Of a stretch of DNA of 64,000 nt, positions 27,110-36,356 are shown piece by piece. This DNA comes from Rhizobium mesosinicum (GTDB lineage Bacteria; Pseudomonadota; Alphaproteobacteria; Rhizobiales; Rhizobiaceae): positions 434,001 through 498,000 of the forward strand of contig NZ_JAEUAK010000005.1 of the NCBI RefSeq assembly GCF_019511345.1, written 5' to 3'. The notes below the pieces were generated by a model that was not told where the DNA came from, made no database searches, and saw only the letters and a list, made by a program, of their open reading frames with translations. How positions within the stretch are numbered: the stretch's first letter is position 1; each line of letters starts with the position of its first letter. A program made the translations under genes and the position numbers.

Positions 27110-30100
27110 TCATTCGGCTGCCAATGCCGGCGGATGATGGATGTTCCCATCCGCCTCTTCCTGGTTGGCATTGGCATGTTCGTCATTCCTCGTTTTCGGC
27201 TCTCGGCCGAAGAACAGGGCATAGCCGGCCGGCAGCACGAGGATGGTCAGGACGGTCGCGACCAGGATGCCGCCCATCATGGCGTAGGCGAGCGGACCCC
27301 AGAAGACGCCGCGCGAAATCGGGATCAGAGCCAGCACGGCCGTCAGCGCCGTCAGCATGATCGGCCGGAAGCGGCGTACCGCAGCACCGACGATCGCCTC
27401 CTGCCGGTGCATACCCGCCTTGATATCCTGGTCGATCTGGTCGACGAGAATGATCGAATTGCGGATGATGATGCCGAGCAGCGCGATCACGCCGAGGATC
27501 GCCACGAAGCCGAAAGGCGCGCCGCTGATCAGCAGCGCCGAGGCCGCACCGATGATGCCGAGCGGACCGGTGGCGAAGACCAGCATCGCCTTGCCGAAGT
27601 GCTGCAGCTGGGCCATCAGGAGGATCATGATGACGACGAGCATGATCGGCGCCTTGGCAGCGATCGATGCCTGGCTTTCGGCCGAATCCTCGGCACCGCC
27701 CTGGATCTCGATCTTGTAGCCGGCCGGCAGGCTGTCCCGCAGATCCTGCATGTCGTTATAGAGCTTGGTCACGACATCGTTCGACTGCACGCCATCAGGC
27801 AACGTCGCACGGACACTGATCGTCGGCAGACGGTCGCGCCGCCATTCGACGCCCTGCTCCATTACCGGCACGACCTTGGCGATCTGCGAGACCGGGACAT
27901 AGCCGCCGAAATCCGTCGGTACATAAATCGAGTTGACGGCCGAGAGCAGCGAACGGTTGGCATCCGGCTCACGAGCGACGATCGAAACCGTCTCCTCGCC
28001 GTCGCGGAAATCGTCGAGCGGCGCGCCCGACATGGCGGTCTGCAGCATCTGGCGAATGCGCTGTGAGGTGACGCCGAGTGCACGGGCACGGTCCTGGTCG
28101 ATCACCAGCTTCATGGCCGGCACCGGCTCCAACCAGTCGTCGTGAATGGCGCCGAGCATCGGATCCCTCGTGAAGCGCTCCTTCACCTGATCGGCAATCT
28201 TGCGCACTTCCGCACGGTCGGGACCCATGACGCGCATCTGCACCGGCCAGCCCGTCGGCGGGCCGAGGAAGAGGCGATCGACCTTGCCGCGGATATCAGG
28301 GAAGTCTTCCGCGAGGATCGTCCTGAGCTTGGTGATCAGCCGCTCGCGGGCTGGCTCATCATTGGCCATGATCAGCAGCTGGGCATAATTCGGGTTGCGA
28401 AGCTGTTGGTCGAGCGGCAGGAAGAAGCGCGGCGCGCCTTCGCCGATATAGGTGGCGATGAACTTCTTGTCCGGATCGTCCATCATCCTGGCTTCCAGCG
28501 CCTTGGCCTCGACTTCCACCTGCTTGATGCTGGTTCCCTCCGGCAGCCAGAGATCGACGAGAATTTCCGGCCGCGAAGACTGCGGAAAGAAGTTCTGCGG
28601 AATGAACTGGAAGCTCCAGAGGCTGGCAACGAAGGTGCCGAGCGTCAATGCAAGCACGACGACGCGGTGGCGCACCGCCCAAGCGACCGTGCGGCGCAAG
28701 CCGCGATAGAACCGCGTGTCGAACACGTCGTGATGTTCCCCGGCATGATGACGCTGTTTCAGGATCATGTAGCCGAGCCACGGCGTGAAATAAACCGCCA
28801 CGAACCACGAAGTCACCAGCGCAATGCCGACCACATAGAAGAGCGTGCGTACATACTCGCCGGCCGTCGATGCCGCAAAGCCGACGGGAATGAAGCCAGC
28901 CGTGGTGATCAGTGTACCCGTCAGCATCGGGAAGGCAGTCGAGGAATAGGCGAAGCTCGCCGCATCGATCTTGACAAGGCCTTCCTCAAGCTTTCGCTCC
29001 ATCATTTCCACGACGATCATCGCATCGTCGACAAGCAGGCCGAGCGCGATGATGAGCGCACCGAGCGAAATACGCTGCAGGTCGATGCCGAGCTCGTACA
29101 TGATGGCGAAGGTCGCAGCCAGAACGAGCGGAATGGCGATGGCGATGACAAGACCCGAGCGCCAGCCGATCGACACGAACGAGACGACGAGCACGATGGC
29201 AAGGGCTTCACCCAGCGCATGCATGAACTCGCTGACCGCATCTGTCACGACGTCAGGCTGGTTGGAGATCTGGTCGACGGCGACACCATAGGGTAGCGAA
29301 TCCTCGAAGCGCTTGTAGGTCGCCTCCACGTCCTTGCCGACATCGGTCACCTTGAAACCCCTGGCCATGACGACGCCGACCTGCACGCTCTCATGACCGT
29401 TAAAACGGTATTTGCGCTGGTAGGGGTCTTCGAGGCCTGACGCGACGGTGGCGATGTCGCCGAGGCGCGTCACCTGATTGCCGGAGCGCAGGCGCAGTTC
29501 GCGGATATCCTCGACCTTGTGCACATTGCCTTCGACCGAGATGCGTACCGAGCGCAGGCCCGTATCGACATTGCCTGCCGGATCGACCGCGTTCTGGCCC
29601 TTGATGGCATTCTGTAGGTCGGGAATCGTCAGGCCGCGTTCGGCAAGCGCCTTGGAGGAGACGTCGATATAGATCTTTTCCGGCTGATCGCCGATGATGA
29701 CGGCCTTTTCGACACCCGGCGTCGTCAGCAGCATGTCGCGTGCCTGGATCGCGAATTTCTTCAGTTCCGGATAGGAATAACCATCACCACTGATCGAATG
29801 CAGCGTGATGAACGTGTCGCCGAATTCATCGTTGAAATAGGGACCAAGCAGGCCCTGCGGCAGGTCGCTGTTGATGTCGCCGACCTTCTTGCGCACCTGA
29901 TAAAAGGCGTCCGCCACCTGGGCGCTATTCGTATCGCCTTTCACCTGCACGGTGATGATCGTGCTGCCGGCGCGCGTATAGGACTTCACCCAGTCGAGAT
30001 GCGGGGTTTCCTGCAGCTTGCGCTCGATCTTGTTGGTGACCTGGTCTTCCATATCCTGAAGCGAGGCGCCCGGCCAAAGCGCCTGCACCACCATGACGCG

Positions 30101-30256
30101 GAAGGTGAAGTCGGGGTCTTCCTTCTGGCCCATGCGGGTCAGGCCGAGCACGCCGGTAATCAGGATCAGTCCGAACAGGAAGCGGGCGATGCTCGGATGG
30201 CCGATCGCCCAGCGTGAAAGATTGAAGGGCCGCTTTTCAGTGGTGGTGGTGTCCAT
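27110..30256 (-). CDS. RND efflux pump, inner-membrane transporter
   Basis: A 1048-aa proton-driven RND pump of the AcrB/MexB superfamily: 12 expected membrane segments and two large periplasmic loops. Visible are the N-terminal FNLSRWAIGHPSIARFLFGLILI, GQKEDPDF, TM4 with the proton-relay pair in LGLLVDDAMIVVEMMERKLEEG, and the C-terminal GIVIRN-type motif seen as LLGIIIRNSIILVDQIDQD. The short MGQKEDPDF loop and single conserved VDDA pattern resemble the VmeB/CmeB-like subgroup of multidrug pumps. The outer-membrane channel gene is not adjacent. Third gene of tetR-MFP-RND, 24 bases after the adaptor gene. Substrate unknown. Confidence 0.9.
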   Translation of the reverse strand: MDTTTTEKRPFNLSRWAIGHPSIARFLFGLILITGVLGLTRMGQKEDPDFTFRVMVVQALWPGASLQDMEDQVTNKIERKLQETPHLDWVKSYTRAGSTIITVQVKGDTNSAQVADAFYQVRKKVGDINSDLPQGLLGPYFNDEFGDTFITLHSISGDGYSYPELKKFAIQARDMLLTTPGVEKAVIIGDQPEKIYIDVSSKALAERGLTIPDLQNAIKGQNAVDPAGNVDTGLRSVRISVEGNVHKVEDIRELRLRSGNQVTRLGDIATVASGLEDPYQRKYRFNGHESVQVGVVMARGFKVTDVGKDVEATYKRFEDSLPYGVAVDQISNQPDVVTDAVSEFMHALGEALAIVLVVSFVSIGWRSGLVIAIAIPLVLAATFAIMYELGIDLQRISLGALIIALGLLVDDAMIVVEMMERKLEEGLVKIDAASFAYSSTAFPMLTGTLITTAGFIPVGFAASTAGEYVRTLFYVVGIALVTSWFVAVYFTPWLGYMILKQRHHAGEHHDVFDTRFYRGLRRTVAWAVRHRVVVLALTLGTFVASLWSFQFIPQNFFPQSSRPEILVDLWLPEGTSIKQVEVEAKALEARMMDDPDKKFIATYIGEGAPRFFLPLDQQLRNPNYAQLLIMANDEPARERLITKLRTILAEDFPDIRGKVDRLFLGPPTGWPVQMRVMGPDRAEVRKIADQVKERFTRDPMLGAIHDDWLEPVPAMKLVIDQDRARALGVTSQRIRQMLQTAMSGAPLDDFRDGEETVSIVAREPDANRSLLSAVNSIYVPTDFGGYVPVSQIAKVVPVMEQGVEWRRDRLPTISVRATLPDGVQSNDVVTKLYNDMQDLRDSLPAGYKIEIQGGAEDSAESQASIAAKAPIMLVVIMILLMAQLQHFGKAMLVFATGPLGIIGAASALLISGAPFGFVAILGVIALLGIIIRNSIILVDQIDQDIKAGMHRQEAIVGAAVRRFRPIMLTALTAVLALIPISRGVFWGPLAYAMMGGILVATVLTILVLPAGYALFFGREPKTRNDEHANANQEEADGNIHHPPALAAE

Positions 30257-30280
30257 GATCCTGTTCCCTATCCTGGCCGT

Positions 30281-31420
30281 TCAGCGGACGGCTGCGTCCG
30301 TTTCGGCCGAAGCCGACTGCTGGCCGGGAAGCTTGACCTTCAGGTTTTCGCTCATGAATTGCGTGCCGGCGGCGACGACGAGGTCGCCGCTGTCGAGACC
30401 CTTGGCAATACGGACGCCATCGCCGGTGAAATCCGCGATCTCAATGTCCCTGGCATGAACGGTTTCACTGCTGCGATCGACGGTCCAGACAACTTTCTTG
30501 CCGTCCTTTTGCGCCAATGCGCTGAGCGGAATGGAGACGTAGGTATCACTGTTGCCGACATCGGCCTCGATCATCGCCGTCATGCCGAGCAGCACACGCG
30601 GATCGTTCGGCAGGCTGACGCGCACCGCGAAGGTGCGCGACTGCTGGTCGGCACTGCCCGCGACCTCGCGAACGGTGCCGTCAAGCACAAGCTTGTCGTC
30701 GGACCAGAAGCTCGCCTTCACGGTCTTGCCCGGCTTGAACTGTGCAATATCGTTTTCCGGCACCGCGATCTGCACTTCCTTCTCGCCATCGACGGCAACG
30801 GCAACGACCGGCGTGCCGGAACCAACGACCTGGCCGACATCGGCATTGATGGTCGTCACGATACCATTCTGATCGGCCTTGAGCTCCGTGTAGCTCACCT
30901 GGTTCTTCGCCTGATTGAGCGCGGAAGCAGCGGCATCGCGGGTCGAGATCGCCTGGTCGTAGCTGAGCGAAGCCTGCTCGGCCTGCGATTTCGGCGCGAC
31001 ATTCTTGTCGAAGAGCTGCGCGGCGCGGCGGTTGGCGATATCGGCCGTTTCGACGGCCTTTTCGGCAGCAGCAAGGTTGGCTTCGGCGGTCTTCACAGCG
31101 AGTTCATAGTCGGTCGAGTCCATCCGGGCGAGGATATCGCCGGGCTTCACCCGCTCGCCGATATCGACGAGACGCTCGGTGATCTTGCCGTTGACGCGGA
31201 AACCGAGGTTCATTTCCGTGCGCGCTCTTACCGAGCCCGAATAATCAAGCGTGCGAGTATCACCGGCCTTGGCGATCTCGACCACCTTCACCGGGCGGAT
31301 GACTTGCTTGACCTCTGCCTTTTCTTCGGTGCAGCCGGCGATGCCCAGTCCGATCGCGCTGACGAGCGCGAGGCTCATGACGGACGGCATACGGTTGCTG
31401 AAGGTCTTGAGCGAAAACAT
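30281..31420 (-). CDS. RND efflux periplasmic adaptor (MFP) lipoprotein
   Basis: A 379-aa membrane-fusion protein linking the RND pump to an outer-membrane channel. Signal peptide with lipobox ending GLGIAGC near residue 30; then a barrel-sandwich/lipoyl half (ERLVDIGERVKPGDILARMD), an alpha-hairpin coiled coil of alanine-rich heptads (about residues 110-180) and the second lipoyl half (ELKADQNGIVTTINADVGQVV). Start MFSLKTFSNR at 31420, with AGGAG eight bases upstream; longer frame extensions overlap the tetR end. Same operon as the RND gene. Confidence 0.88.
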   Translation of the reverse strand: MFSLKTFSNRMPSVMSLALVSAIGLGIAGCTEEKAEVKQVIRPVKVVEIAKAGDTRTLDYSGSVRARTEMNLGFRVNGKITERLVDIGERVKPGDILARMDSTDYELAVKTAEANLAAAEKAVETADIANRRAAQLFDKNVAPKSQAEQASLSYDQAISTRDAAASALNQAKNQVSYTELKADQNGIVTTINADVGQVVGSGTPVVAVAVDGEKEVQIAVPENDIAQFKPGKTVKASFWSDDKLVLDGTVREVAGSADQQSRTFAVRVSLPNDPRVLLGMTAMIEADVGNSDTYVSIPLSALAQKDGKKVVWTVDRSSETVHARDIEIADFTGDGVRIAKGLDSGDLVVAAGTQFMSENLKVKLPGQQSASAETDAAVR

Positions 31421-31470
31421 CTTTCGCACTCCTGATCGTTTTGGGTTTTCTCGAACGGCCCTGGCCGGAC

Positions 31471-32079
31471 CTATTTTTTGAGCGCCCTGATCGCGAATTC
31501 GATCAGTTCGTCGACGGCCGCCCGGTTCGTCTTTGCAAGACATTGGGCCACCATCTGCGGATGGCAGAGATTGACGGTTGCCGCCCCGAAGCACCGCGAG
31601 GCGACCTCGGGATCCTGTTCGGCGAATTCACCGGCAGCGATGCCTTCACGGATGACATCGGCGAGCAATGCGTGAATGGAGTCGATGTGCCTCTCGATGA
31701 CATGCCAGTCGCGTTCTATCGCGACGACCACCATCTCATGGACCTTCTGCTGATCGAGCATGGTGTCGAGTGTCAGCTGGTATTGGCTGCGCACGTACTG
31801 GCGCAGCCGGTCCGAAGCGCTGATCTTCTGATGACAGATGTTAGCTGCAAGCTGATAGGCGGCTGCCAGCATCCGGCCGCAGATCGCCTGGTGGATTTCG
31901 ACCTTGGAGGCGAAGAAGCGGTAGATATTCGCAGGCGACATGCCGAGTTCGCGGGCAACATCCGCGACTGTGGTTTTGGAATATCCATAGTGACGGAAGA
32001 GCCGCTCGGCCGCATCCAGGATACGAGTGATATTTTCCTGCCGTGTGACGTCCAGCGTGGCTTCCGCGATGTCATTCAT
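31471..32079 (-). CDS. TetR-family repressor of efflux operon
   Basis: A 202-aa TetR regulator with the N-terminal HTH ITRILDAAERLFRHYGYSKTTVADVARELGMSPANIYRFFASK (residues about 17-59). The ligand-binding half is helical and unlike well-known members. It is 50 bases upstream of the adaptor gene on the same strand and so probably autoregulates the whole tetR-MFP-RND transcript. An inverted repeat immediately upstream (32091-32137) is a plausible operator. Confidence 0.87.
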   Translation of the reverse strand: MNDIAEATLDVTRQENITRILDAAERLFRHYGYSKTTVADVARELGMSPANIYRFFASKVEIHQAICGRMLAAAYQLAANICHQKISASDRLRQYVRSQYQLTLDTMLDQQKVHEMVVVAIERDWHVIERHIDSIHALLADVIREGIAAGEFAEQDPEVASRCFGAATVNLCHPQMVAQCLAKTNRAAVDELIEFAIRALKK

Positions 32080-32090
32080 GGTTCGGGCCT

Positions 32091-32137
32091 GATATTTACG
32101 ATTGACGAATTTTGATTTTCATCATTCGTAAAATATC
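32091..32137 (-). promoter_or_regulatory. Candidate TetR operator
   Basis: GATATTTACGA (32091-32101) and TCGTAAAATATC (32126-32137) are near-perfect complements separated by 24 AT-rich bases, 11 bases before the tetR start. The wide spacing could mean two dimer sites. Confidence 0.4.
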
Positions 32138-32172
32138 ACTCTTCGATTGTCAATGATTTTGCGATCAAAACC

Positions 32173-32204
32173 AAAAATGCCGCAGCCTGGGCAAGCTGCG
32201 GCAT
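32173..32204 (-). terminator. Intrinsic terminator of osmC-like gene
   Basis: On the minus strand ATGCCGCAG / CTGCGGCAT form a 9-bp stem followed by TTTTTGG, 24 bases after the stop of the OsmC gene. Confidence 0.8.
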
Positions 32205-32227
32205 CAGAACGAAAACAGGTTAAAGGA

Positions 32228-32659
32228 TCATGCGAGCTTGACGTCGAGCGTGATCGGAACGGCAGAAAGTGCCTTGGAAACCGGGCAGCCAGCCTTCGCC
32301 ATGCCGGCAAGTTCTTCGAACTTGGCCTGATCAGCGCCGGGAATACTGCCTGAGAGCGACAGGTGGATGGCGGTGATGGCAAAGCCGCCTTCGACGCTTT
32401 CGAGCGTCACCTTGGCCGACGTTTCCATGTGGTCCGCCTTGAGGCCGGCTTCGCCGAGGATCAGTGACAGCGCCATGGTGAAGCAGCCGGCATGGGCAGC
32501 GCCGATAAGCTCTTCTGGGTTGGTGCCGGCAACGCCTTCGAAGCGGCTTGCAAAGCCGTAGGGATAATTGCTGAGCGCGCCGCTCTGGGTCGAGATCTGC
32601 CCCTTGCCATCCTTGAGACCACCCGACCAATGGGCCGAAGCTGTACGATTGATCTGCAT
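32228..32659 (-). CDS. OsmC-type peroxiredoxin
   Basis: A 143-aa OsmC-family thiol peroxidase reducing organic hydroperoxides, the same length as E. coli OsmC. The first active Cys is in IGAAHAGCFTMALSL and the second in MAKAGCPVSKALS. Start MQINRTASAHWSGG at 32659, with AGGAGG seven bases before; a 26-codon upstream extension is rejected. Isolated gene with its own terminator, divergent from the GntR gene. Confidence 0.9.
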   Translation of the reverse strand: MQINRTASAHWSGGLKDGKGQISTQSGALSNYPYGFASRFEGVAGTNPEELIGAAHAGCFTMALSLILGEAGLKADHMETSAKVTLESVEGGFAITAIHLSLSGSIPGADQAKFEELAGMAKAGCPVSKALSAVPITLDVKLA

Positions 32660-32780
32660 GCCGTCCTCCTGTTTCGATGATTTTCGAAGCGTTGCGCCGC
32701 TCCACCGCGAAGGACACTGCGCCCTTACGACCGGCAATATAGTCCTCTATCCGCGGAAGACGACACCAGATTGAAGGCCT

Positions 32781-32817
32781 AATCATCATACTAAATCATT
32801 GCCTAAGTATGATGATT
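32781..32817 (+). promoter_or_regulatory. Candidate GntR/DgoR operator (12-13-12 palindrome)
   Basis: AATCATCATACT (32781-32792) and AGTATGATGATT (32806-32817) are perfect complements around 13 bases. The element ends 29 bases before the GntR regulator start, a position suited to autorepression of the regulator-dehydratase operon. Confidence 0.6.
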
Positions 32818-32846
32818 GCTTTAAGATCGCCACGAGGAGCCTTTCA

Positions 32847-33587
32847 ATGCAGCCTGCAGCAAGACGCGACGAAAAGAGCTCGGCGCCCGAGCGCCGGCCG
32901 CGCGTCCGCCGTAACGTTACGGCGGCGATTGCCGGAGATATCTGCGCCAGCCGCTATGCCGCCGGCACGCTGCTGCCGCGCGAAAACGACCTCTGCAACC
33001 TCTACGGCGTCAGCCGCACCGTGATCCGCGAATCTCTGAAGGTATTGGAATCCAAGGGGCTCATACGCGGCAAGCCGCGCATCGGCACCACGGTCTGCGA
33101 CAAGGACGACTGGAATATCCTCGATCAGGACTTGCTTGAATGGATGGGGCCGCATCTTGGCAATTTCGACCTGTTGGCAAGCATCCTTGAAGCCCGCCGC
33201 ACCATCGAGCCGGCTGCCGCCGAATACGCCGCAAGCCGCGCAACTGCCCAGGAGATCGCCGATCTGGAGGAAGCCTGGCGGCGCATGCAATCGGCAACCG
33301 ATGATCCCGAAGCCTTCACCGAGGCGGATCTCCTCTTCCATACGGTGCTTCTCAAGGCGAGCCATAACCAGGTATTCCGGCGCCTTTCCAGCGCCATCCA
33401 TGCCGCACTGAAGTTTGCGCTTCATGCTTCGAACCTCGCCGTGCCCGATCACCGCGAGGCGATCTCCCTGCATGGCAAGGTGGTGGAGGCACTGCGCCTG
33501 CGCGACGCGTCGGAAGCCCGCGATTGCGTCAACCGGATCCTCGATCTCGCCGGACGCGACCTCACCGCCGCCGGCCGGACCCAATAA
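32847..33587 (+). CDS. GntR-family (FadR type) regulator, DgoR-like
   Basis: A 246-aa regulator: winged helix at about residues 22-80 ([45 protein letters not shown]) and an all-helical FCD ligand domain ([21 protein letters not shown] ... [17 protein letters not shown]). [11 protein letters not shown] between them is typical of DgoR and its relatives. It precedes galactonate dehydratase by 71 bases, so the effector is probably D-galactonate or its product. Start ATG 32847, with GAGGAG eight bases upstream; an upstream ATG at 32799 lies inside the palindromic operator. Confidence 0.87.
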   Translation: MQPAARRDEKSSAPERRPRVRRNVTAAIAGDICASRYAAGTLLPRENDLCNLYGVSRTVIRESLKVLESKGLIRGKPRIGTTVCDKDDWNILDQDLLEWMGPHLGNFDLLASILEARRTIEPAAAEYAASRATAQEIADLEEAWRRMQSATDDPEAFTEADLLFHTVLLKASHNQVFRRLSSAIHAALKFALHASNLAVPDHREAISLHGKVVEALRLRDASEARDCVNRILDLAGRDLTAAGRTQ

Positions 33588-33658
33588 CCGAACTCAGAAC
33601 ACTATCGGCGGCTTCGTTCGCCGATGGGAAACACGAAGCGAACCGAAAGCAGACGTCC

Positions 33659-34807
33659 ATGAAGATCACCAAACTGACCACCTATATCGTCCCACCGCGC
33701 TGGCTGTTTCTGAAGATCGAAACCGATGAGGGCATCGTCGGCTGGGGCGAACCGGTTGTCGAAGGCCGTGCGCTGACCGTCGAGGCGGCCGTCCACGAAC
33801 TCGCCGATTACCTTGTCGGCAAGGACCCGTTCCTGATCGAAGACCACTGGACAGTCATGTATCGCGGCGGCTTCTATCGCGGCGGCGCGATCCATATGTC
33901 GGCGATTTCGGGCATCGACCAGGCGCTCTGGGACATCAAGGGCAAGGCACTCGGCCAGCCGATCCATTCGCTGCTCGGCGGCCAGGTGCGCGATCGTATC
34001 AAGGTCTACTCCTGGATCGGCGGCGACCGCCCTTCCGACGTCGCCCGCAACGCCAAGGACGTCGTCGCCCGCGGCTTCAAGGCCATCAAGCTCAACGGCT
34101 GCGAGGAAATGCAGATCGTCGATACCAACGAGAAGATCGACAAGGCGGTCGAAACCATCGCCACAATCCGCGAGGCGATCGGCCCGCATATCGGCATCGG
34201 CGTCGATTTCCACGGCCGTGTGCACAAGCCGATGGCAAAAGTGCTAGCCAAGGAGCTCGAGCCCTACAAGCTGATGTTCATCGAGGAGCCGGTCCTTTCC
34301 GAACACCGGGAAACCCTGAAGGAAATAGCCAATCATTGCTCAACGCCGATCGCGCTCGGCGAACGCCTCTTTTCCCGCTGGGACTTCAAGTCGGTCCTGT
34401 CGGACGGCTATGTCGATATCATCCAGCCGGATCTCTCGCATGCCGGCGGCATCACCGAATGCCGCAAGATCGCGGCCATGGCCGAAGCCTATGACGTGGC
34501 GCTCGCGCCGCATTGCCCGCTTGGGCCGATCGCGCTTGCCGCCTGCCTGCAGGTCGATGCCGTCTCCTATAATGCCTTTATCCAGGAACAGAGCCTCGGC
34601 ATCCACTACAACAAGGGCAACGACATCCTCGATTACATCTCCAACAAGGAAGTCTTCCAGTACGCCGACGGTTTCGTCTCCATTCCGCAAGGCCCCGGCC
34701 TCGGCGTGGAAGTGGACGAAGCCTATGTCATCGAACGCGCCAAGGAAGGTCACCGCTGGCGCAATCCGATCTGGCGTCACGAAGACGGCAGTTTTGCCGA
34801 ATGGTAA
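33659..34807 (+). CDS. dgoD: D-galactonate dehydratase
   Basis: Enolase-superfamily acid-sugar dehydratase, 382 aa, identical in length to E. coli DgoD. D-galactonate is converted to 2-dehydro-3-deoxygalactonate in the De Ley-Doudoroff pathway. Visible are [24 protein letters not shown], metal ligands in [23 protein letters not shown] and [11 protein letters not shown], the base in [17 protein letters not shown], and the ending [15 protein letters not shown]. The kinase and aldolase of the pathway are not in the window. Followed by a strong terminator. Confidence 0.93.
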   Translation: MKITKLTTYIVPPRWLFLKIETDEGIVGWGEPVVEGRALTVEAAVHELADYLVGKDPFLIEDHWTVMYRGGFYRGGAIHMSAISGIDQALWDIKGKALGQPIHSLLGGQVRDRIKVYSWIGGDRPSDVARNAKDVVARGFKAIKLNGCEEMQIVDTNEKIDKAVETIATIREAIGPHIGIGVDFHGRVHKPMAKVLAKELEPYKLMFIEEPVLSEHRETLKEIANHCSTPIALGERLFSRWDFKSVLSDGYVDIIQPDLSHAGGITECRKIAAMAEAYDVALAPHCPLGPIALAACLQVDAVSYNAFIQEQSLGIHYNKGNDILDYISNKEVFQYADGFVSIPQGPGLGVEVDEAYVIERAKEGHRWRNPIWRHEDGSFAEW

Positions 34808-34813
34808 GACAAA

Positions 34814-34837
34814 GGGCTGCGAAAGCGGCCCTTTTTT
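34814..34837 (+). terminator. Intrinsic terminator of dgoR-dgoD operon
   Basis: GGGCTGC and GCGGCCC pair over seven bases (one G-T) with a GAAA tetraloop and are followed by six T. It starts seven bases after the dgoD stop. Confidence 0.9.
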
Positions 34838-34901
34838 CACTCGCCTGTAGGATACCGGATATCTCGTCCGTCATAATGGAAACTCAAAGAGGAGATTCCA
34901 C

Positions 34902-35297
34902 ATGGCCAGAGCAATCGCAATCATCATTGCCCGTATCATCTTCAGCTTCGTCTTCTTCATGGCTGCCGGCTTCAAGTTTGCTGATATCGCCGCGACCGCC
35001 GGCTACATCACCTCGGCCGGCTTTCCGGGAGCGACATTCCTTGCCTGGGTCGCCGCCTTCTTCGAGATCGCCTTGGCACTCGCCTTCATCACAGGCGCCT
35101 TCTTCAGTGAAGCGAGCCTGCTCGCCGCCGTCTATGTGATCTTCCTTGCCTTCTCCTTCCACGGCCCATCGCTCTGGCAGCAGAACCAAGCCGAATTCGG
35201 CTTCTTCGTCGATCACTTCACCTTCCTCGCCGGCCTGCTTTTTGCCGCCGTCCACGGACCGGAAAAGTGGGCGCTCCGCTATCGCCTCCTGAAATAA
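34902..35297 (+). CDS. DoxX-family membrane protein
   Basis: A 131-aa protein with four membrane segments: IIIARIIFSFVFFMAAGFKF at the N terminus, FLAWVAAFFEIALALAFITG, a third around SLLAAVYVIFLAFSFHG and a fourth at HFTFLAGLLFAAVHGPEKWAL. The F(A)GxxKF and FHGP/EKWALR features match DoxX. Unlike the DoxX protein at 6032-6478 it has no EKDLA motif. AGAGGAG sits seven bases before the start. Function unknown; single gene between two terminated or separated units. Confidence 0.82.
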   Translation: MARAIAIIIARIIFSFVFFMAAGFKFADIAATAGYITSAGFPGATFLAWVAAFFEIALALAFITGAFFSEASLLAAVYVIFLAFSFHGPSLWQQNQAEFGFFVDHFTFLAGLLFAAVHGPEKWALRYRLLK

Positions 35298-35375
35298 CGT
35301 CTCGCCACGCCCGATCCGGAACTAAGAGCCGCCCCGATCATTGCCTTTACCGGCAACCGCAAAGAGGAGCGGCTC

Positions 35376-36155
35376 ATGGAATTGCAGGGAAAGATCGCAT
35401 TGGTGACCGGCGCAGGCTCCGGCATCGGCAAGGCGACTGCATTAAAGCTGGCCGCCGAAGGCGCCAAAGTCGCGGTGCTAAGCCGCACGGAAAGCGAGGT
35501 GGCGCAGACCTGCAGGGAGATTGTCGCCGCAGGCGGCCAGTCGATCGAACTGATCGCCGATACCAGTGACGAACCGCAGATGCGCGCCGCCATCGATAAG
35601 ATAACCGAAAGCTTCGGCGGTATCGACATCGTCGTCGCCAATGCCGGCATCAACGGCGTCTGGGCACCGATCGACGACCTCAAACCCGACGAATGGGATC
35701 AGACCATCGCCGTGAACCTGCGCGGCACATACCTGACGCTGCATCTCACCGTACCCTATCTGAAGATGAACGGCGGGTCGATCATCGTCGTCTCCTCCAT
35801 CAACGGCACGCGCACCTTCACCACCCCCGGCGCCACAGCCTATACCGCCACCAAAGCCGGTCAGGTTGCGATGGTCCAGCAACTTGCGCTCGAACTCGGC
35901 AGACACGGCATCCGCGTCAATGCCGTCTGCCCCGGCGCGATCGAAACCAGTATTTCCGCCAACACCACCACGCGTCATCGGGAGGAAACCGAAGTGCCCG
36001 TCATCTGGCCGGAGGGCGAAATCCCGATCACCGGCGGCAAGGCCGGATCGAGCGACGATGTCGCCGAAACGATCCTCTTCCTGGCCTCCGAACGCGCCCG
36101 CCATATTACCGGAACCCCCGTCTGGATCGACGGCGGGCAAGGATTGCTGCGTTAG
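35376..36155 (+). CDS. Short-chain dehydrogenase/reductase
   Basis: A 259-aa classical SDR. The Rossmann motif is VTGAGSGIGKA (residues 10-20), NAG at VVANAGING, catalytic Ser in VVSSINGT and Tyr-Lys in YTATKAGQVA, then VCPGAIETSI. The ending HITGTPVWIDGGQGLLR is normal. The cofactor-selecting residue after strand 2 is LSRTESE, which favours NADP(H). Substrate unknown; proximity to galactonate and lactonase genes hints at sugar or sugar acid. GAGGAG precedes the start. A GGAAC-N16-CATT match lies upstream at about 35319 but departs from the EcfG consensus. Confidence 0.87.
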   Translation: MELQGKIALVTGAGSGIGKATALKLAAEGAKVAVLSRTESEVAQTCREIVAAGGQSIELIADTSDEPQMRAAIDKITESFGGIDIVVANAGINGVWAPIDDLKPDEWDQTIAVNLRGTYLTLHLTVPYLKMNGGSIIVVSSINGTRTFTTPGATAYTATKAGQVAMVQQLALELGRHGIRVNAVCPGAIETSISANTTTRHREETEVPVIWPEGEIPITGGKAGSSDDVAETILFLASERARHITGTPVWIDGGQGLLR

Positions 36156-36184
36156 AGCGATTCCGATCATTCGGTATTCCCACG

Positions 36185-36329
36185 TGCATAGGATGCATAG
36201 GATGCATAGGTTTTTCCTTACGTACGCGGAGAAATGTCAGATATTGATATCACACATAGAGAATCTGACATTTCCCGGAAGGCGCAGGAAACTGCCTATG
36301 CATCCTATGCATCCTATGCATCCTATGCA
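36185..36329. repeat. Imperfect 145-bp palindrome with 9-base tandem repeat arms
   Basis: The left arm is almost three copies of TGCATAGGA (36185-36210). The right arm is four copies of its complement TCCTATGCA (36295-36329, the first copy lacking one base). Inside, AAATGTCAGAT (36232-36242) and ATCTGACATTT (36263-36273) are perfect complements around a 20-base loop. The intermediate 21-base segments are equal in length and partly complementary. The element sits between the convergent SDR and cyclase genes and could act as a two-way terminator or be a small MITE-like mobile palindrome. Confidence 0.8.
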
Positions 36330-36356
36330 GGTCCTGAACGTGGAGGATCTTGCTGG

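Noticed and set aside
35319..35343. EcfG promoter before the SDR gene (GGAAC-N16-CATT)
   Set aside because: The -10 half departs from CGTT and spacing alone is not convincing in GC-rich DNA.
36185..36329. Tandem 9-base repeats as a CRISPR-like array
   Set aside because: Units are contiguous with no spacers, only 9 bases long, and arranged as opposing arms of a palindrome; no cas genes nearby.
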